From: a bacterium UBP14_UBA6098
GTDB taxonomy: Bacteria; UBP14; UBA6098
Length of the DNA: 32,727 bases
Reading direction: 5' to 3'
NCBI GenBank assembly: GCA_002428525.1
Contig: DIWU01000003.1
Coordinates: 96,638-129,364, forward strand
Shown here: positions 32,575 through 32,727 of the stretch, piece after piece
Position numbering within the stretch: position 1 is the first letter of the stretch
Layout of the letters: every line of letters starts with the position of its first letter
Notes under the pieces: generated by a model
Told to the model about the DNA's origin: nothing
Databases searched by the model: none
Seen by the model: only the letters and a program-made list of their open reading frames with translations
Translations under genes and position numbers: made by a program

Positions 32575-32727
32575 TTAATAAATTTTGTCCCCGAAGCCCC
32601 AAAAAAACTTTTTCGGGCGATGTGGACGCTTTTTTCCACGATGTGAAGCTTTCGGAGTAGGATGTGGAGCTTTCGGAGGACGCTGTGGAGCGTTTTCTTG
32701 ACAATGTAGAGCTTTTTGTGAGATATG
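32575..32727 (-). CDS. Possible 3' end of a gene with basic heptapeptide repeats (partial)
   Basis: The minus-strand frame is open from the window edge to TAA at 32575-32577. The 21-bp repeats give 7-residue units such as KAPHPTP, KASHRGK, KRPHRPK, ending KKFFWGFGDKIY. The sequence is basic and Pro/His-rich, as in some disordered tails. No start or domain is visible, and the stop lies only 12 bases before the FN3 start, which fits an operon. It could equally be a non-coding repeat. Confidence 0.3.
   Translation of the reverse strand, partial: HISQKALHCQENAPQRPPKAPHPTPKASHRGKKRPHRPKKFFWGFGDKIY
32619..32723. repeat. Five tandem 21-bp repeats at the right edge
   Basis: Units at 619-639, 640-660, 661-681, 682-702 and 703-723 have the consensus GATGTGGAGCTTTCGGAGNAC. 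The 5-base-plus-16 pattern decays towards both ends, and the array may continue past the window. Since 21 is a multiple of three, the minus-strand frame stays open. Confidence 0.85.

Overview
The window (about half G+C) reads as a chromosomal accessory region of an uncultured Gram-negative bacterium, most likely of the Fibrobacteres-Chlorobi-Bacteroidetes (FCB) neighbourhood. The reasons are two secreted proteins ending in FlgD-like, Por-secretion-type tails (PNPFN ... GRRV ... G-Y-F-K ... K), very large Ser/Thr/Gly-rich adhesin-like proteins with CUB, FN3 and Ig-like domains, and GT-C glycosyltransferases fused to TPRs. The assignment is inference; there is no rRNA or marker gene here. Every gene I accept lies on the minus strand, so transcription runs right to left.

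Left part (1-9636): three paralogous secreted proteins (508, 626 and 966 aa) share an almost identical signal peptide and pro-region, followed by different tail-fibre-like passengers (GNVGIGTTSP repeats, a YadA-head-like region, a peptidase S74 intramolecular chaperone, phage-fibre DNTAYYVDP repeats). A SurA/PrsA-like periplasmic chaperone is coupled to the 508-aa gene. Two tandem hicBA toxin-antitoxin modules lie between the first two paralogs. Nearly every spacer here carries pieces of the same interspersed palindromic repeat family, including dRS3-like ATTCCC-N8-GGGAAT units and an imperfect 189-bp tandem duplication at the left edge.

Middle (9637-23110): an apparent two-gene operon encodes two secreted proteins with Por-type C-terminal tails (743 and 1369 aa), separated by a 14-bp stem with a GAAA loop and preceded by a good sigma70-like promoter. 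Upstream is a 2114-aa secreted mosaic protein with two CUB domains, FN3 and pre-peptidase-like repeats, an Ig-like domain apparently split by a ThuA/glutamine-amidotransferase-like domain, and an ALK/LTK-type glycine-rich domain. It ends at a strong intrinsic terminator.

Right part (23111-30665): a tightly packed gene cluster encodes a GtrA-like flippase, a polyprenyl-phosphate-sugar synthase-like GT2, two GT-C glycosyltransferases with C-terminal TPRs, a VanZ-like membrane protein fused to an Mth938-like domain, and a TPR protein. It looks like a lipid-linked sugar/O-glycosylation pathway, and the Ser/Thr-rich secreted proteins next to it are plausible acceptors (inference). At the far right are a third hicBA module flanked by a 54-bp duplication of the neighbouring gene's 3' end, a 414-aa FN3 protein, and a 21-bp tandem repeat that runs to the edge.

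The most interesting signal is that four secreted proteins with unrelated passengers (508, 626, 966 and 2114 aa) carry the same junction motif, D-T-(L)-x-x-R-E-R-P, in three of them followed by x-E-P-M, between a Pro/Ala/Glu-rich N-terminal region and the passenger. This suggests a common processing or display system that is distinct from the Por-type tails of the two neighbouring proteins.
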